Shown in pieces: positions 7,660 to 13,508 of a stretch of DNA of 16,026 nucleotides (position 1 is the stretch's first letter; every line of letters starts with the position of its first letter). The notes under the pieces were generated by a model that worked only from the letters and a program-made list of their open reading frames with translations, was not told where the DNA came from and made no database searches. The DNA comes from an uncultured Oscillibacter sp. (GTDB lineage: Bacteria > Bacillota > Clostridia > Oscillospirales > Oscillospiraceae). The DNA lies in NCBI GenBank assembly GCA_902476875.1, contig CABSFC010000059.1:1-16026 (forward strand). The letters are read 5' to 3'. Position numbers and translations under genes: made by a program.

Positions 7660-7690
7660 ATTTTACTTTATTTTATTAGCAAAGTAAAGT
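7660..7690 (-). promoter_or_regulatory. his operon promoter overlapped by a dyad
   Basis: Reading the minus strand, TTTACT (7688-7683) and TAAAAT (7665-7660) are separated by exactly 17 bp, a good sigma-A match. The same bases form a perfect inverted repeat, TTTACTTT (7662-7669) and AAAGTAAA (7681-7688) with 11 bp between, so one repressor dimer would cover both boxes. The expected leader to the ATG at 7606 is only about 46 nt, too short for a T-box riboswitch. Which regulator binds is unknown. Confidence 0.65.
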
Positions 7691-8030
7691 GGTAATTCGG
7701 TAGCAAATGAAATTCTGCCTTTTGCACAAACCTCCACCGCCGGCAAAAGCCGGATACAGGGATTTTACACCCCGTCTCCGGCTTTTGCAATGCTTTGCGG
7801 TCATTCTTCCCGAGAGATGCCGCGCTGAACAGGGGCTTCCGGCGGGCCGCTTCCGGACCGGGACGCCTGAAAGCGCCTGTCCGGACGGCTCGGCCCCCGT
7901 CGCTCTCCCGCGCTTCGGTCAGGATGGCAGCGGCCCGCAGAGTCCGGCTGTATGGCTGTCAGGACGTATAAAAGCCCTCCTTTTTCATATCCCCGCCCTA
8001 TATATGGAGAGCCGCATGGACCGTATCACG
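7691..8030. other. noncoding spacer upstream of the his promoter
   Basis: No gene is supported in this stretch; the long plus-strand frame that crosses it is the shadow of the lipoprotein gene. It contains the 12-bp inverted repeat at 7743-7788, a smaller dyad TCCGGAC/GTCCGGA at 7852-7858/7879-7885, and an AT-rich patch near 7998-8006. I recognise no tRNA, riboswitch or small protein here. Confidence 0.5.
7743..7788. repeat. perfect 12-bp inverted repeat
   Basis: GCAAAAGCCGGA (7743-7754) and TCCGGCTTTTGC (7777-7788) are perfect complements, with inner GGG/CCC extending the stem. The left arm also forms a smaller alternative hairpin, CCGGC AAAA GCCGG (7740-7753). It lies between the his promoter and the 3' end of the lipoprotein gene and does not end in a T-run on either strand, so it resembles a REP- or MITE-like intergenic unit rather than a terminator. 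Confidence 0.65.
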
Positions 8031-8064
8031 CCAAAAGAAAGGAGCCGCCCCGGGCAGCTCCTTT
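8031..8064 (-). terminator. intrinsic terminator of the lipoprotein gene
   Basis: AAAGGAGC (8038-8045) pairs with GCTCCTTT (8057-8064); three further base pairs follow inside after one mismatch. Reading the minus strand, the stem is followed by TTTCTTTTGG. It begins 18 bp past the stop codon of the lipoprotein gene. Confidence 0.8.
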
Positions 8065-8081
8065 TATTGTCCTGTCGCTTT

Positions 8082-9041
8082 TTACCGCTCTTCGTCCAGC
8101 GCCAAAAGCCGCCGCGCGGAGTCCAGGTCCCCGTCCTCCACGGCAGTGAAGCGGGCGGCGCCCAGCGCCTCCATCAGATCCGGCCGCTCCTCGCCCAGCC
8201 GCCGGAGCGCCTGCTCCAGAGCGGCGGCGAACCGCGCGTCCGCCAGTTCCGCCCGCGCCGGAGACACGGCGGCCAGCTGGGTGCACAGCGCCTCCGTCTC
8301 CGCCAGCAGGGGCAGCGTCTCCTCCGCGCCGGCGTCCGCCGTCCGGGTCCAGCCCTCCCGGCAGATCGCCAGGGCGTCGATCTCTCCCGTCAGCGCGGCG
8401 TCCAGCAGGGCTTCGTCGTCCGTATACAGCGTCACCTGGGGCAGGTCCGCCGTCCGGGCGCCGTCAAAGTTCGCCGCCAGCCACAAATCAAAGCAGTCAC
8501 CGGCCGCCCCCGTCTCCGAGACGCCCCAGCGGGCGTTCTCCATCTCCTCCCAGGTCAGCGGAGCGCCGCCGCTCCGGGCGGCCAGCTGACCGCCGTAGGT
8601 CGTGGCTCCCGCGCGGAGCATCGCCGTGGCGCCCGCCTCCACAAAGTCGCTGTCGGGCTGGGGCTGTTGGGCGCCGGCCAGCAGGGCCATGGCTCCGCCG
8701 CCGCGCAAAAACGCCTCCGCGGGCAAAAACGCCAGGTCGATGTTCCCCTCCGCCAGAGCCTGGGCCGTGGCGGAGGCCGAGGAGCCCACGGTGACGCGGA
8801 CCTCGCCGATCTCCACGGTCCCGGTGTCCGCGAGGCAGTCCCTCAGCGCCTCCGGCAGCTCCTTCACCGCCGCGGACAGCTCCCGGGCCCCCAGGCCGCC
8901 CCTGGAGAGCTCCACCGCCAGCGTCTCCAGATACAGCGGCCCCTCCTCCACCGGCGGCTCCACGGGCTCCGGCTCCTCCCGCCCGCAGGCGGTCAGGCCG
9001 AGCAGCAGGGCCAGGGCCAACAGCAGGGATATTTTTTTCAT
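8082..9041 (-). CDS. PhnD-like solute-binding lipoprotein
   Basis: The 319-residue protein starts MKKISLLLALALLLGLTACG, a lipoprotein signal with lipobox LTAC and acylated Cys19, followed by an acidic, proline-rich linker (REEPEPVEPPVEEGP). The rest resembles the phosphate/phosphite/phosphonate (PhnD-type) binding proteins: VTVGSSASATAQALAEGNIDLAF near residues 85-107 and a second half with DEALLDAALTGEIDALAI, where this family senses small ligands. It would sit on the outer face of the membrane and hand a ligand to an ABC permease, but no permease or ATPase is nearby. The start at 9041 is chosen because AAAAGGAG ends 6 nt upstream; the ATG at 9047 touches that site. The ligand cannot be named, and a sensory rather than transport role is possible. 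Confidence 0.75.
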   Translation of the reverse strand: MKKISLLLALALLLGLTACGREEPEPVEPPVEEGPLYLETLAVELSRGGLGARELSAAVKELPEALRDCLADTGTVEIGEVRVTVGSSASATAQALAEGNIDLAFLPAEAFLRGGGAMALLAGAQQPQPDSDFVEAGATAMLRAGATTYGGQLAARSGGAPLTWEEMENARWGVSETGAAGDCFDLWLAANFDGARTADLPQVTLYTDDEALLDAALTGEIDALAICREGWTRTADAGAEETLPLLAETEALCTQLAAVSPARAELADARFAAALEQALRRLGEERPDLMEALGAARFTAVEDGDLDSARRLLALDEER

Positions 9042-9069
9042 ATGCATCTCCTTTTTCTCCGGCGGCTTC

Positions 9070-9135
9070 TGGACTTTCCGCCGGCGCTCTGTTACAATGA
9101 TCTACAATTGTAACACCTTGCCGCGCCGGATGCAA
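9070..9135. promoter_or_regulatory. overlapping divergent promoters with a shared dyad
   Basis: A 9-bp perfect inverted repeat, TGTTACAAT (9090-9098) and ATTGTAACA (9107-9115), lies between the lipoprotein and cupin genes. Each arm contains a TACAAT -10 box, one per strand. For the cupin, TGGACT (9070-9075) lies 17 bp before TACAAT (9093-9098). For the lipoprotein, TTGCAT (9135-9130, minus) lies 17 bp before TACAAT (9112-9107). A single bound regulator would control both directions. Confidence 0.6.
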
Positions 9136-9150
9136 GGGCGCGGCGGTTTT
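9120..9150 (+). promoter_or_regulatory. terminator-like hairpin in the cupin leader
   Basis: GCCGCGCC (9120-9127) and GGCGCGGC (9137-9144) form an 8-bp GC stem followed by GGTTTT, just ahead of the ribosome binding site GGAGG at 9152-9156. It could act as a weak attenuator or simply shape the leader. No competing anti-terminator is obvious. Confidence 0.35.
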
Positions 9151-9163
9151 GGGAGGAAGCCAT

Positions 9164-9508
9164 ATGTTCACACTGTCTGAAAACTGCAAGCGGGTGGACG
9201 CCTGCGTCCAGAACGGCAAGGGCCTCTGCCACCTCAAGCACCTGACCGACAAGGAGGGCCTCTACGGCCACGGCCGCATGTTCGCCCACGTGACGGTGGA
9301 CCCCGGCTGCTCCATCGGCTACCACGCCCACGACCACGAGACGGAGTTCTACTACATCTTGAGCGGCGAAGGCGTGTTCAACGACGACGGCAGAGAGGTC
9401 GTCGTCCACGCCGGGGACATCTGCGCCACCGGCTACGGCCAGCACCACGGTCTGGAGAACCGGAGCGCCCAGCCCGTGGAGCTCATCGCCCTGATCGTCA
9501 TGGAGTGA
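9164..9508 (+). CDS. small cupin-domain protein
   Basis: This 114-residue protein is a single cupin_2 barrel, probably a cytosolic metal-binding protein. Motif 1 is visible as YHAHDHETEFYYILSGEG with His54, His56 and Glu61 as likely metal ligands (His58 is an alternative); motif 2 is GDICATGYGQHHGLEN with His94/His95. The family includes sugar isomerases, dioxygenases and ligand-sensing proteins, and nothing here fixes the activity. The start at 9164 follows GGAGG with 7 nt spacing; the in-frame TTG at 9149 lies upstream of that site and is rejected. It diverges from the lipoprotein gene and has its own terminator, so it is probably monocistronic. Confidence 0.85.
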   Translation: MFTLSENCKRVDACVQNGKGLCHLKHLTDKEGLYGHGRMFAHVTVDPGCSIGYHAHDHETEFYYILSGEGVFNDDGREVVVHAGDICATGYGQHHGLENRSAQPVELIALIVME

Positions 9509-9513
9509 ATCTG

Positions 9514-9544
9514 AAAAGAAGCGGCGCGGGCCGCTTCTTTTTTT
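9514..9544 (+). terminator. intrinsic terminator after the cupin gene
   Basis: AAAAGAAGCGGC (9514-9525), loop GCGG, and GCCGCTTCTTTT (9530-9541) form a 12-bp perfect stem leading into a run of seven T (9538-9544). It starts 5 bp after the cupin stop. Confidence 0.92.
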
Positions 9545-9546
9545 GC

Positions 9547-9599
9547 GGGCGGGTGAAAGTTTTCGCCCGCCCGGATCGTATCCCAAATGAGAGCGCTCT
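9547..9599 (+). promoter_or_regulatory. hairpin and short palindrome upstream of the sigma gene
   Basis: GGGCGGGTGAA (9547-9557) pairs with TTCGCCCGCCC (9562-9572, one G.T), and AGAGCGCTCT (9590-9599) is a perfect 10-bp palindrome 32 bp before the sigma factor start. I find no good sigma-A boxes for that gene, so transcription may use an alternative or self-directed promoter here. This is inference from position. Confidence 0.4.
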
Positions 9600-9631
9600 G
9601 ATTCCCCAGGCATTACAAAGGAGTTGATACC

Positions 9632-10120
9632 ATGACCCTGAACGAGCGGGCGGAGCACCTGGCCCAGACCTACGCCGACGCCATCCTCCGCCTGAGCTAT
9701 ACCTATTTAAAAAACACCCACGACGCCCAGGACGTCTGCCAGACGGTCTTCGTCAAGCTGCTGACGGAGCCAAGGACGTTCGAAAGCGCGGAGCATGAAC
9801 GGGCCTACGTGCTGCGGATGGCGGCAAACGCCTGCAAGGACCTGCTGAAAAGCCCCTGGCGGAAGCGGACCTGCGATCTGGAGGCCTGCGCCGAGGTCCC
9901 CGCTCCGGAGGGGTCGGACGGCTCCGTGCTGGCGGCGGTGAACGCGCTTCCGGCCAACTACCGCTCCGTCATCTACCTCTTTTACTACGAGGGGTACCAG
10001 GCGGCGGAGATCGGCGGGATCCTGGGGATTCCCACCGCCACGGTCCACACCCGGCTGGCCCGGGGACGGGCCAGATTGAAAGAAATTCTTGGAGGATACG
10101 GTTATGAACAGTCAGTTTGA
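9632..10120 (+). CDS. ECF-like sigma-70 family RNA polymerase sigma factor
   Basis: The 162-residue protein has only regions 2 and 4, as expected for an extracytoplasmic-function sigma factor. Region 2 spans about 10-75 (AILRLSYTYLKNTHDAQDV, with the core-binding and -10-reading helices), and region 4 spans about 100-152 with the helix-turn-helix GYQAAEIGGILGIPTATVHT and the closing RLARGRARLKEIL. The start at 9632 has AAAGGAG 8 nt upstream. The 3' end overlaps the next gene by 17 nt, which typically balances sigma and anti-sigma amounts. It probably directs RNA polymerase to a small regulon, likely including its own operon. The signal is unknown. Confidence 0.9.
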   Translation: MTLNERAEHLAQTYADAILRLSYTYLKNTHDAQDVCQTVFVKLLTEPRTFESAEHERAYVLRMAANACKDLLKSPWRKRTCDLEACAEVPAPEGSDGSVLAAVNALPANYRSVIYLFYYEGYQAAEIGGILGIPTATVHTRLARGRARLKEILGGYGYEQSV

Positions 10121-11156
10121 ATACAAGTCCGCCATGGACGGCCTGCGCTTTACCGACGAGCAGAAGCGCCGGATCGCGGAGCGCGCCGCCGCGGTGGCGG
10201 CCCAAAAGCCCCGCCGGACCCGCCGCCCCGTCGCCAGGGCCATTCTCGTGGCCGCCTGCGTCGCGGCGGTGCTGGTGGTCAGCGCCGGGGCCACCGGCGT
10301 GCTGAAGACCGCCGTGGAGTCCTTCGCCGGCATCTTCGGCGGCGAGGCGGCCCAGACAGAGGTCATCGACAAGATCGGCCGGCCCATCGGCGCCTCCGCC
10401 ACGGACAACGGCGTCACCATCTCCGCCGACGCCATCATCGGCGACGAGTACAACGCCGCCATCGTCTTCACCATCCGCCGGGATGACGGCCAACCCCTCC
10501 TGCCGGAGGGCACCGATATGAGCTCCCTGCTGCTGGGCGGCATCGGAGGCACGGACCTGAACATCCTGGGCGGCAGCCACGGCAGTCTGTGGTTCACGGA
10601 CGAAGACCCCGGTGACAATGCGATCCAGTTGGTGCAGACCATCAGCAGCGATATCTCCATCCCCGGCCACACCGCCACAGCGGAGTTCGGCGACATCTGC
10701 GCCTGGGATAACGAAACCGGCGAGAAGTTCTCTCTGATCGAGGGTCACTGGAAATTCCGCTTTGACGTGGACTACGAGGACTCCTCCGTCATCCTGGGCG
10801 GCGGCGAGACCTTTGCGCAGGACGGCATGACCTTTACCATCGACGAGGTCCGGGTCTCTCCCGTGGCCGTCCGGGTGGCATACACTGTGGACAGCGAAAT
10901 CCAGTGGAGCGACGCCCCCAGCGGCCGGCTCAACGAGCAGGACCGCGAATCACAGCGGCGTTACTTTGAGAACGTGGAGATTTTGCTGACCAGGACCGAC
11001 GGCACCGTGATGGCGGCGCCCACCGGCGGCAGCATCAAGCCCGGCGACGGCCGGACCGTCTGCGTCAGGGGCGGCGTGCTGGACGAAATCATTCCCCTGG
11101 AGGAGCTGGAGAGCATCTCCGTGGGCGGCATCGTCTACCCCATCTCCGTTCACTGA
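10104..11156 (+). CDS. membrane-anchored DUF4179-type anti-sigma protein
   Basis: The 350-residue protein has a basic cytosolic N-terminus (1-43, QKPRRTRRPVAR), one transmembrane helix at about 44-66 (AILVAACVAAVLVVSAGATG), and a long extracellular part rich in beta strands. This layout and the sequence pattern match the DUF4179 proteins commonly encoded next to ECF-like sigma factors in Firmicutes. It most likely holds the sigma factor at the membrane through residues 1-43 and senses something outside. There is no CHCC zinc motif, so it is not a ZAS-type anti-sigma. The start at 10104 follows GGAGG with 8 nt spacing; the in-frame TTG at 10089 is rejected. The assignment as anti-sigma rests on context and topology. 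Confidence 0.78.
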   Translation: MNSQFEYKSAMDGLRFTDEQKRRIAERAAAVAAQKPRRTRRPVARAILVAACVAAVLVVSAGATGVLKTAVESFAGIFGGEAAQTEVIDKIGRPIGASATDNGVTISADAIIGDEYNAAIVFTIRRDDGQPLLPEGTDMSSLLLGGIGGTDLNILGGSHGSLWFTDEDPGDNAIQLVQTISSDISIPGHTATAEFGDICAWDNETGEKFSLIEGHWKFRFDVDYEDSSVILGGGETFAQDGMTFTIDEVRVSPVAVRVAYTVDSEIQWSDAPSGRLNEQDRESQRRYFENVEILLTRTDGTVMAAPTGGSIKPGDGRTVCVRGGVLDEIIPLEELESISVGGIVYPISVH

Positions 11157-11170
11157 TCGATACAGGCCAA

Positions 11171-11206
11171 GAGCGCCGGGGCCCGCCGCCCCGGTGCTCA
11201 GAGTTT
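11171..11206 (+). terminator. terminator-like hairpin after the sigma operon
   Basis: GAGCGCCGGGG (11171-11181) and CCCCGGTGCTC (11189-11199) form an 11-bp stem with one G.T pair. The following bases are AGAGTTTGGC, so the U-tract is weak; the first copy of the 42-bp repeat begins at 11204, as if a longer T-run had been lost or displaced. Confidence 0.6.
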
Positions 11207-11245
11207 GGCAAATCAAAAGCGCCAGGGTGATCAATCCTGACGCTC
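11204..11245 (+). repeat. 42-bp direct repeat, copy 1 (damaged terminator)
   Basis: This copy matches 11405-11446 at 41 of 42 positions, with an offset of exactly 201 bp. The one difference (A at 11240, G at 11441) falls inside the hairpin stem, and the T-run after copy 2 is missing here (CCGCTTG follows). Copy 1 therefore looks like a non-functional relic of the intact terminator in copy 2. Confidence 0.85.
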
Positions 11246-11401
11246 CGCTTGTCGAAAAAGCCTTTCGCCAAGCGGAGCAAGTTTTTCTGAACTTCCAAAA
11301 GTTCAGAAAAACTTTGATTGAAAGCGAAAGACACCCCTCCTGGGTTTCTTTCGCAGCTATTTTCCTTCCCGACATCCCGCGTTTTTCCTCTGTGAAAACG
11401 C
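11242..11401. repeat. block of four consecutive hairpins
   Basis: Four dyads follow one another: GCTCCGCTT/AAGCGGAGC (11242-11250/11270-11278) with inner CGAAA/TTTCG; a 16-bp perfect stem at 11279-11294/11299-11314 with loop CCAA; GCGAAAGA/TCTTTCGC (11324-11331/11347-11354) with inner ACCC/GGGT; and GCGTTTT/AAAACGC (11379-11385/11395-11401). The block lies between the two 42-bp direct repeats. Frames crossing it on either strand have no recognisable domain. It may be a mobile intergenic element or a structured RNA. Confidence 0.6.
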
Positions 11402-11404
11402 CCT

Positions 11405-11452
11405 TTTGGCAAATCAAAAGCGCCAGGGTGATCAATCCTGGCGCTCTTTTTT
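11405..11452 (+). terminator. 42-bp direct repeat, copy 2, an intact terminator
   Basis: AGCGCCAGG (11419-11427) pairs with CCTGGCGCT (11437-11445) across the loop GTGATCAAT, and four A before plus a T-run after (11447-11452) give a standard intrinsic terminator. The first 42 bases repeat those at 11204-11245. It lies about 250 bp after the anti-sigma stop and could be the effective end of that transcript. Confidence 0.8.
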
Positions 11453-11456
11453 CAGG

Positions 11457-11505
11457 CTTGCCGTTCCCGGTCGGCAAGGTGTTTCCTGTCAGTGGGTCGC
11501 CCCAC
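11457..11505. other. small hairpins between the terminator and marR promoter
   Basis: CTTGCCG/CGGCAAG (11457-11463/11472-11478) and GTGGG/CCCAC (11492-11496/11501-11505) are short dyads. Nothing else is recognised before the marR control region. Confidence 0.4.
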
Positions 11506-11543
11506 GCCTGTATCATAGCGCTACGTTTTCAGGAAGTCAATCA

Positions 11544-11568
11544 AAATTGTTGCGGTCCGCAACGATTT
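11544..11568. promoter_or_regulatory. 25-bp operator-like palindrome upstream of marR
   Basis: GTTGCGG T CCGCAAC (11549-11563) is a perfect odd palindrome; outer AAAT/ATTT extends it to 11544-11568 with a single mismatched pair. It is 31 bp upstream of the marR -35 box. MarR proteins often bind dyads of this size near their own genes, but its distance from the promoter also allows an activator site. Confidence 0.5.
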
Positions 11569-11576
11569 GTGCAAAC

Positions 11577-11627
11577 CGTCAAAAATGTCCGTTCGGAATT
11601 GACGAAAGACCCGCAAACCGCTATGAT
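11577..11627 (+). promoter_or_regulatory. strong marR promoter with an overlapping dyad
   Basis: TTGACG (11599-11604) and TATGAT (11622-11627) are separated by 17 bp, each one base from consensus. The -35 box is also the right arm of CGTCAA/TTGACG (11577-11582/11599-11604), and TCCG TT CGGA (11588-11597) lies inside. A repressor on this dyad would block the polymerase, suggesting autoregulation. The leader to the ATG is about 22 nt. Confidence 0.72.
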
Positions 11628-11655
11628 GATGGAAAACGAAGCGGGAGGAAAGCGT

Positions 11656-12135
11656 ATGGATCCCACCAGGCGGCGTATCCGAAAAATCGACCGGGATGCC
11701 CAACGGTTCGTTGCCCGGGCCCTGGGCAACGACTCCCTGAGCCTTTCGGACTATGATATGATCCACACCGTGGCCCACCGCCCCGGCATCACCCAGGAGG
11801 ACCTGCGGCGGAAGTACGCCCAGGACAAGAGCACCATCGCCCGCCGGGCCGCCAAGCTGGAGGGCCAGGGCTATCTGGAGCGCCGCCCCCACCCGGAGGA
11901 CAAGCGGCGCAAGCAGCTGTTCATCACGGAGAAGGGCCTGGCTCTGCGGGACGCCAAGGTGGACGCGGAGACCTTCTATTTTGAGTGGCTGACGGCGGAG
12001 CTTTCCGAGCAGGAGCTGGCGGCCCTGTGCCCCGTGCTGGATCGCATCCAGCTCCGCAGCCGGGACGAGCGCCGGCTGGAGTTTGTCCACCTGCTGGAGA
12101 TCTACGCCCGGAGCCACCCCAAAGAGGAAGCATAA
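11656..12135 (+). CDS. MarR-family transcriptional regulator
   Basis: The 159-residue protein has a winged helix-turn-helix typical of MarR regulators: recognition region ITQEDLRRKYAQDKSTIARRAAKLEGQGYL at about 45-74 and the wing RRPHPEDKRRKQLFITEKG at about 76-94, flanked by dimerising helices at both ends. It is expected to act as a dimer that leaves DNA when a ligand or oxidant binds. The start at 11656 follows GGGAGG with 7 nt spacing; the open frame continues far upstream through noncoding repeats and is not part of the gene. It is monocistronic, and no transporter or enzyme partner follows on the same strand, so its targets are unknown apart from likely self-control. Confidence 0.9.
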   Translation: MDPTRRRIRKIDRDAQRFVARALGNDSLSLSDYDMIHTVAHRPGITQEDLRRKYAQDKSTIARRAAKLEGQGYLERRPHPEDKRRKQLFITEKGLALRDAKVDAETFYFEWLTAELSEQELAALCPVLDRIQLRSRDERRLEFVHLLEIYARSHPKEEA

Positions 12136-12163
12136 ACGGAACGCCTTGCGGCGTTCCGTTTTT
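12134..12163 (+). terminator. intrinsic terminator of marR
   Basis: AAACGGAACGCC (12134-12145), loop TTGC, GGCGTTCCGTTT (12150-12161) form a 12-bp perfect stem running into five T. The stem begins inside the marR stop codon. On the minus strand the trailing TTTATGC is weak, so it may only partly serve deoD. Confidence 0.93.
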
Positions 12164-12183
12164 CAGCGTTCGGTCCCGGGCGG

Positions 12184-12909
12184 TCACCCCTCGAGGGACT
12201 TCCATGCCGTTTCCAGGGCGATCTCCATCATCTGGCGGAAGGAGGTCTGCCGCTCCTCCGGCGGCAGGCTCTCCCCGGTGAAGATGTGGTCGGAGATGGT
12301 CAGAATGGCCAGGGCCTGCTTCCCCAGCCGCTGCGCCGTCCAGTACAATCCCGCCGTCTCCATCTCCAGGGCCAGGATGCCGAATTTGCGGTACATCTCC
12401 CCGGCCCCGGCGTTGTCGTTGTAAAACTGGTCGGCGGTGAACACCTGGCCCACGTCCGCCCGGACTCCCAGCCGCTCCGCCGCCTCCGCGGCGTTTCGCA
12501 GCAGCGGCCAGGAGGCCGTGGCGCACAGCTGACCGGGGAAGCCGTACTGGTCCGCGAAGTGGGAGTTGGTGGACGCCCCCATGGCGATTACCACGTCCCG
12601 CAGACGGACGTTCTCCCCGATCCCCCCGGCGGAGCCGATGCGGATGATGCTGTCCACGCCGTAGAACTGGTACAGCTCATAGGTGTACAGCCCCACGGAG
12701 GGCACGCCCATGCCGTGGCCCATCACGGAGAGCCGCCTGCCCCGGTAGGTGCCGGTGTAGCCCAGCATCCCCCGGACCGCGTTGAAGCAGACGGGGTCCT
12801 CCAGATAGTGTTCCGCCACATATTTCGCCCGCAGGGGATCGCCGGGCATCAGGACCGCCCGGGCGATGTCGCCGGGCCGGGCCTCGTTGTGAGGGGTGGG
12901 TGCCGCCAT
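12184..12909 (-). CDS. deoD: DeoD-type purine nucleoside phosphorylase
   Basis: This enzyme splits purine (deoxy)ribonucleosides with phosphate into base and (deoxy)ribose-1-phosphate for salvage in the cytosol. The 241-residue protein follows the trimeric/hexameric DeoD pattern: an N-terminal His7, VLMPGDPLRAKYVAEHYLED at about 19-38, RGMLGYTGTYRGRRLSVMGHGMGVPS, the phosphate-site IIRIGSAGG, the ribose-site LALEMETAGLY, and ISDHIFTGE with the catalytic Asp near residue 215. The start at 12909 has GGAGG 8 nt upstream. The nitroreductase gene ends 40 bp before it on the same strand, so they probably share a transcript. A wholly different substrate is unlikely, though adenosine versus inosine preference is not visible. 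Confidence 0.95.
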   Translation of the reverse strand: MAAPTPHNEARPGDIARAVLMPGDPLRAKYVAEHYLEDPVCFNAVRGMLGYTGTYRGRRLSVMGHGMGVPSVGLYTYELYQFYGVDSIIRIGSAGGIGENVRLRDVVIAMGASTNSHFADQYGFPGQLCATASWPLLRNAAEAAERLGVRADVGQVFTADQFYNDNAGAGEMYRKFGILALEMETAGLYWTAQRLGKQALAILTISDHIFTGESLPPEERQTSFRQMMEIALETAWKSLEG

Positions 12910-12949
12910 GGCCGGTTCCTCCTTCGTTTTTCAGTCTGTGACACGCGCG

Positions 12950-13471
12950 TCACACCCGGACGATGTAGCCCTCCTTCCGGGGCTTGGGGGCGGGGGCGGG
13001 ACCGTCGGCATAGCCCAGGACGCAGATGCCGATTCCCCGGAGCGTCTCCGGCAGGCCCCACTTGTCCAGCAGCGCCTTGCCCTCGGCGGTGTCGAAAAAC
13101 TCAGTGCAGCGGTTGATCCAGCAGGAACCCACGCCGATGGAGTGGGCCGCCAGCATCAGATTGCCCATGACCAGGGAGCCGTCCTTGAGCCAGTTGGGAT
13201 TTTCGCCGTCGGCCAGAACCACCACCGCGGTGGGAGCCCCGTAGAAGGGGTCCGCGTTGGGATTGCCCAGGATCGCCGCGTTGGTCCTGGAGAGATAGGC
13301 GATGGTCTCCGCGTCCTGCGCCACCACCATCACCGGGGACTGTCTGCCCTGGCCGGTGGGCGCCCAGGTACCTGCCTCCAGAATGGCGTCCAGCTCGTGG
13401 TCCTTGATCTGCTCCGCCCTGTACTTGCGGATGCTCCGGCGCTCCCGGATCGTTTTCAAAGTCTCGTTCAT
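12950..13471 (-). CDS. nitroreductase-family FMN oxidoreductase
   Basis: The 173-residue protein is a member of the nitroreductase superfamily, dimeric FMN enzymes that reduce nitro compounds, quinones or flavins with NAD(P)H. Visible features are ERRSIRKY at 10-17, which contacts FMN phosphate, LEAGTWAPTGQGRQSP at about 31-46, APTAVVVLAD, and the helix MGNLMLAAHSIGVGSCWIN with the FMN-contacting Gly segment. The start at 13471 is set by alignment with the family's usual N-terminus; GGAAGGG lies somewhat far (about 12 nt) upstream. The open frame to 13537 crosses the predicted promoter and is rejected. It is the first gene of a probable two-gene unit with deoD. The natural substrate is unknown. 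Confidence 0.92.
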   Translation of the reverse strand: MNETLKTIRERRSIRKYRAEQIKDHELDAILEAGTWAPTGQGRQSPVMVVAQDAETIAYLSRTNAAILGNPNADPFYGAPTAVVVLADGENPNWLKDGSLVMGNLMLAAHSIGVGSCWINRCTEFFDTAEGKALLDKWGLPETLRGIGICVLGYADGPAPAPKPRKEGYIVRV

Positions 13472-13508
13472 GGCGTTCGCTTCCCTTCCAAGTGTAAGAT
13501 TTGGGACT

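Noticed and set aside
7607..7660. T-box or peptide attenuator ahead of the his operon
   Set aside because: The predicted leader is about 46 nt, with no histidine-codon-rich reading frame and no T-box sequence.
7707..9113. 468-codon plus-strand frame
   Set aside because: Mostly antisense to the lipoprotein gene, crosses its terminator, and has no recognisable domain.
11089..11412. 107-codon minus-strand frame across the hairpin block
   Set aside because: It reads through two direct repeats and the end of the anti-sigma gene and has no RBS or known domain.
11204..11452. CRISPR array
   Set aside because: Only two repeat copies are present, 201 bp apart, with structured DNA between them rather than regular spacers.
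11194..11655. N-terminal extension of the marR frame
   Set aside because: It runs through direct repeats, hairpins, a terminator and the marR promoter; the ATG at 11656 has a good RBS and gives normal MarR length.
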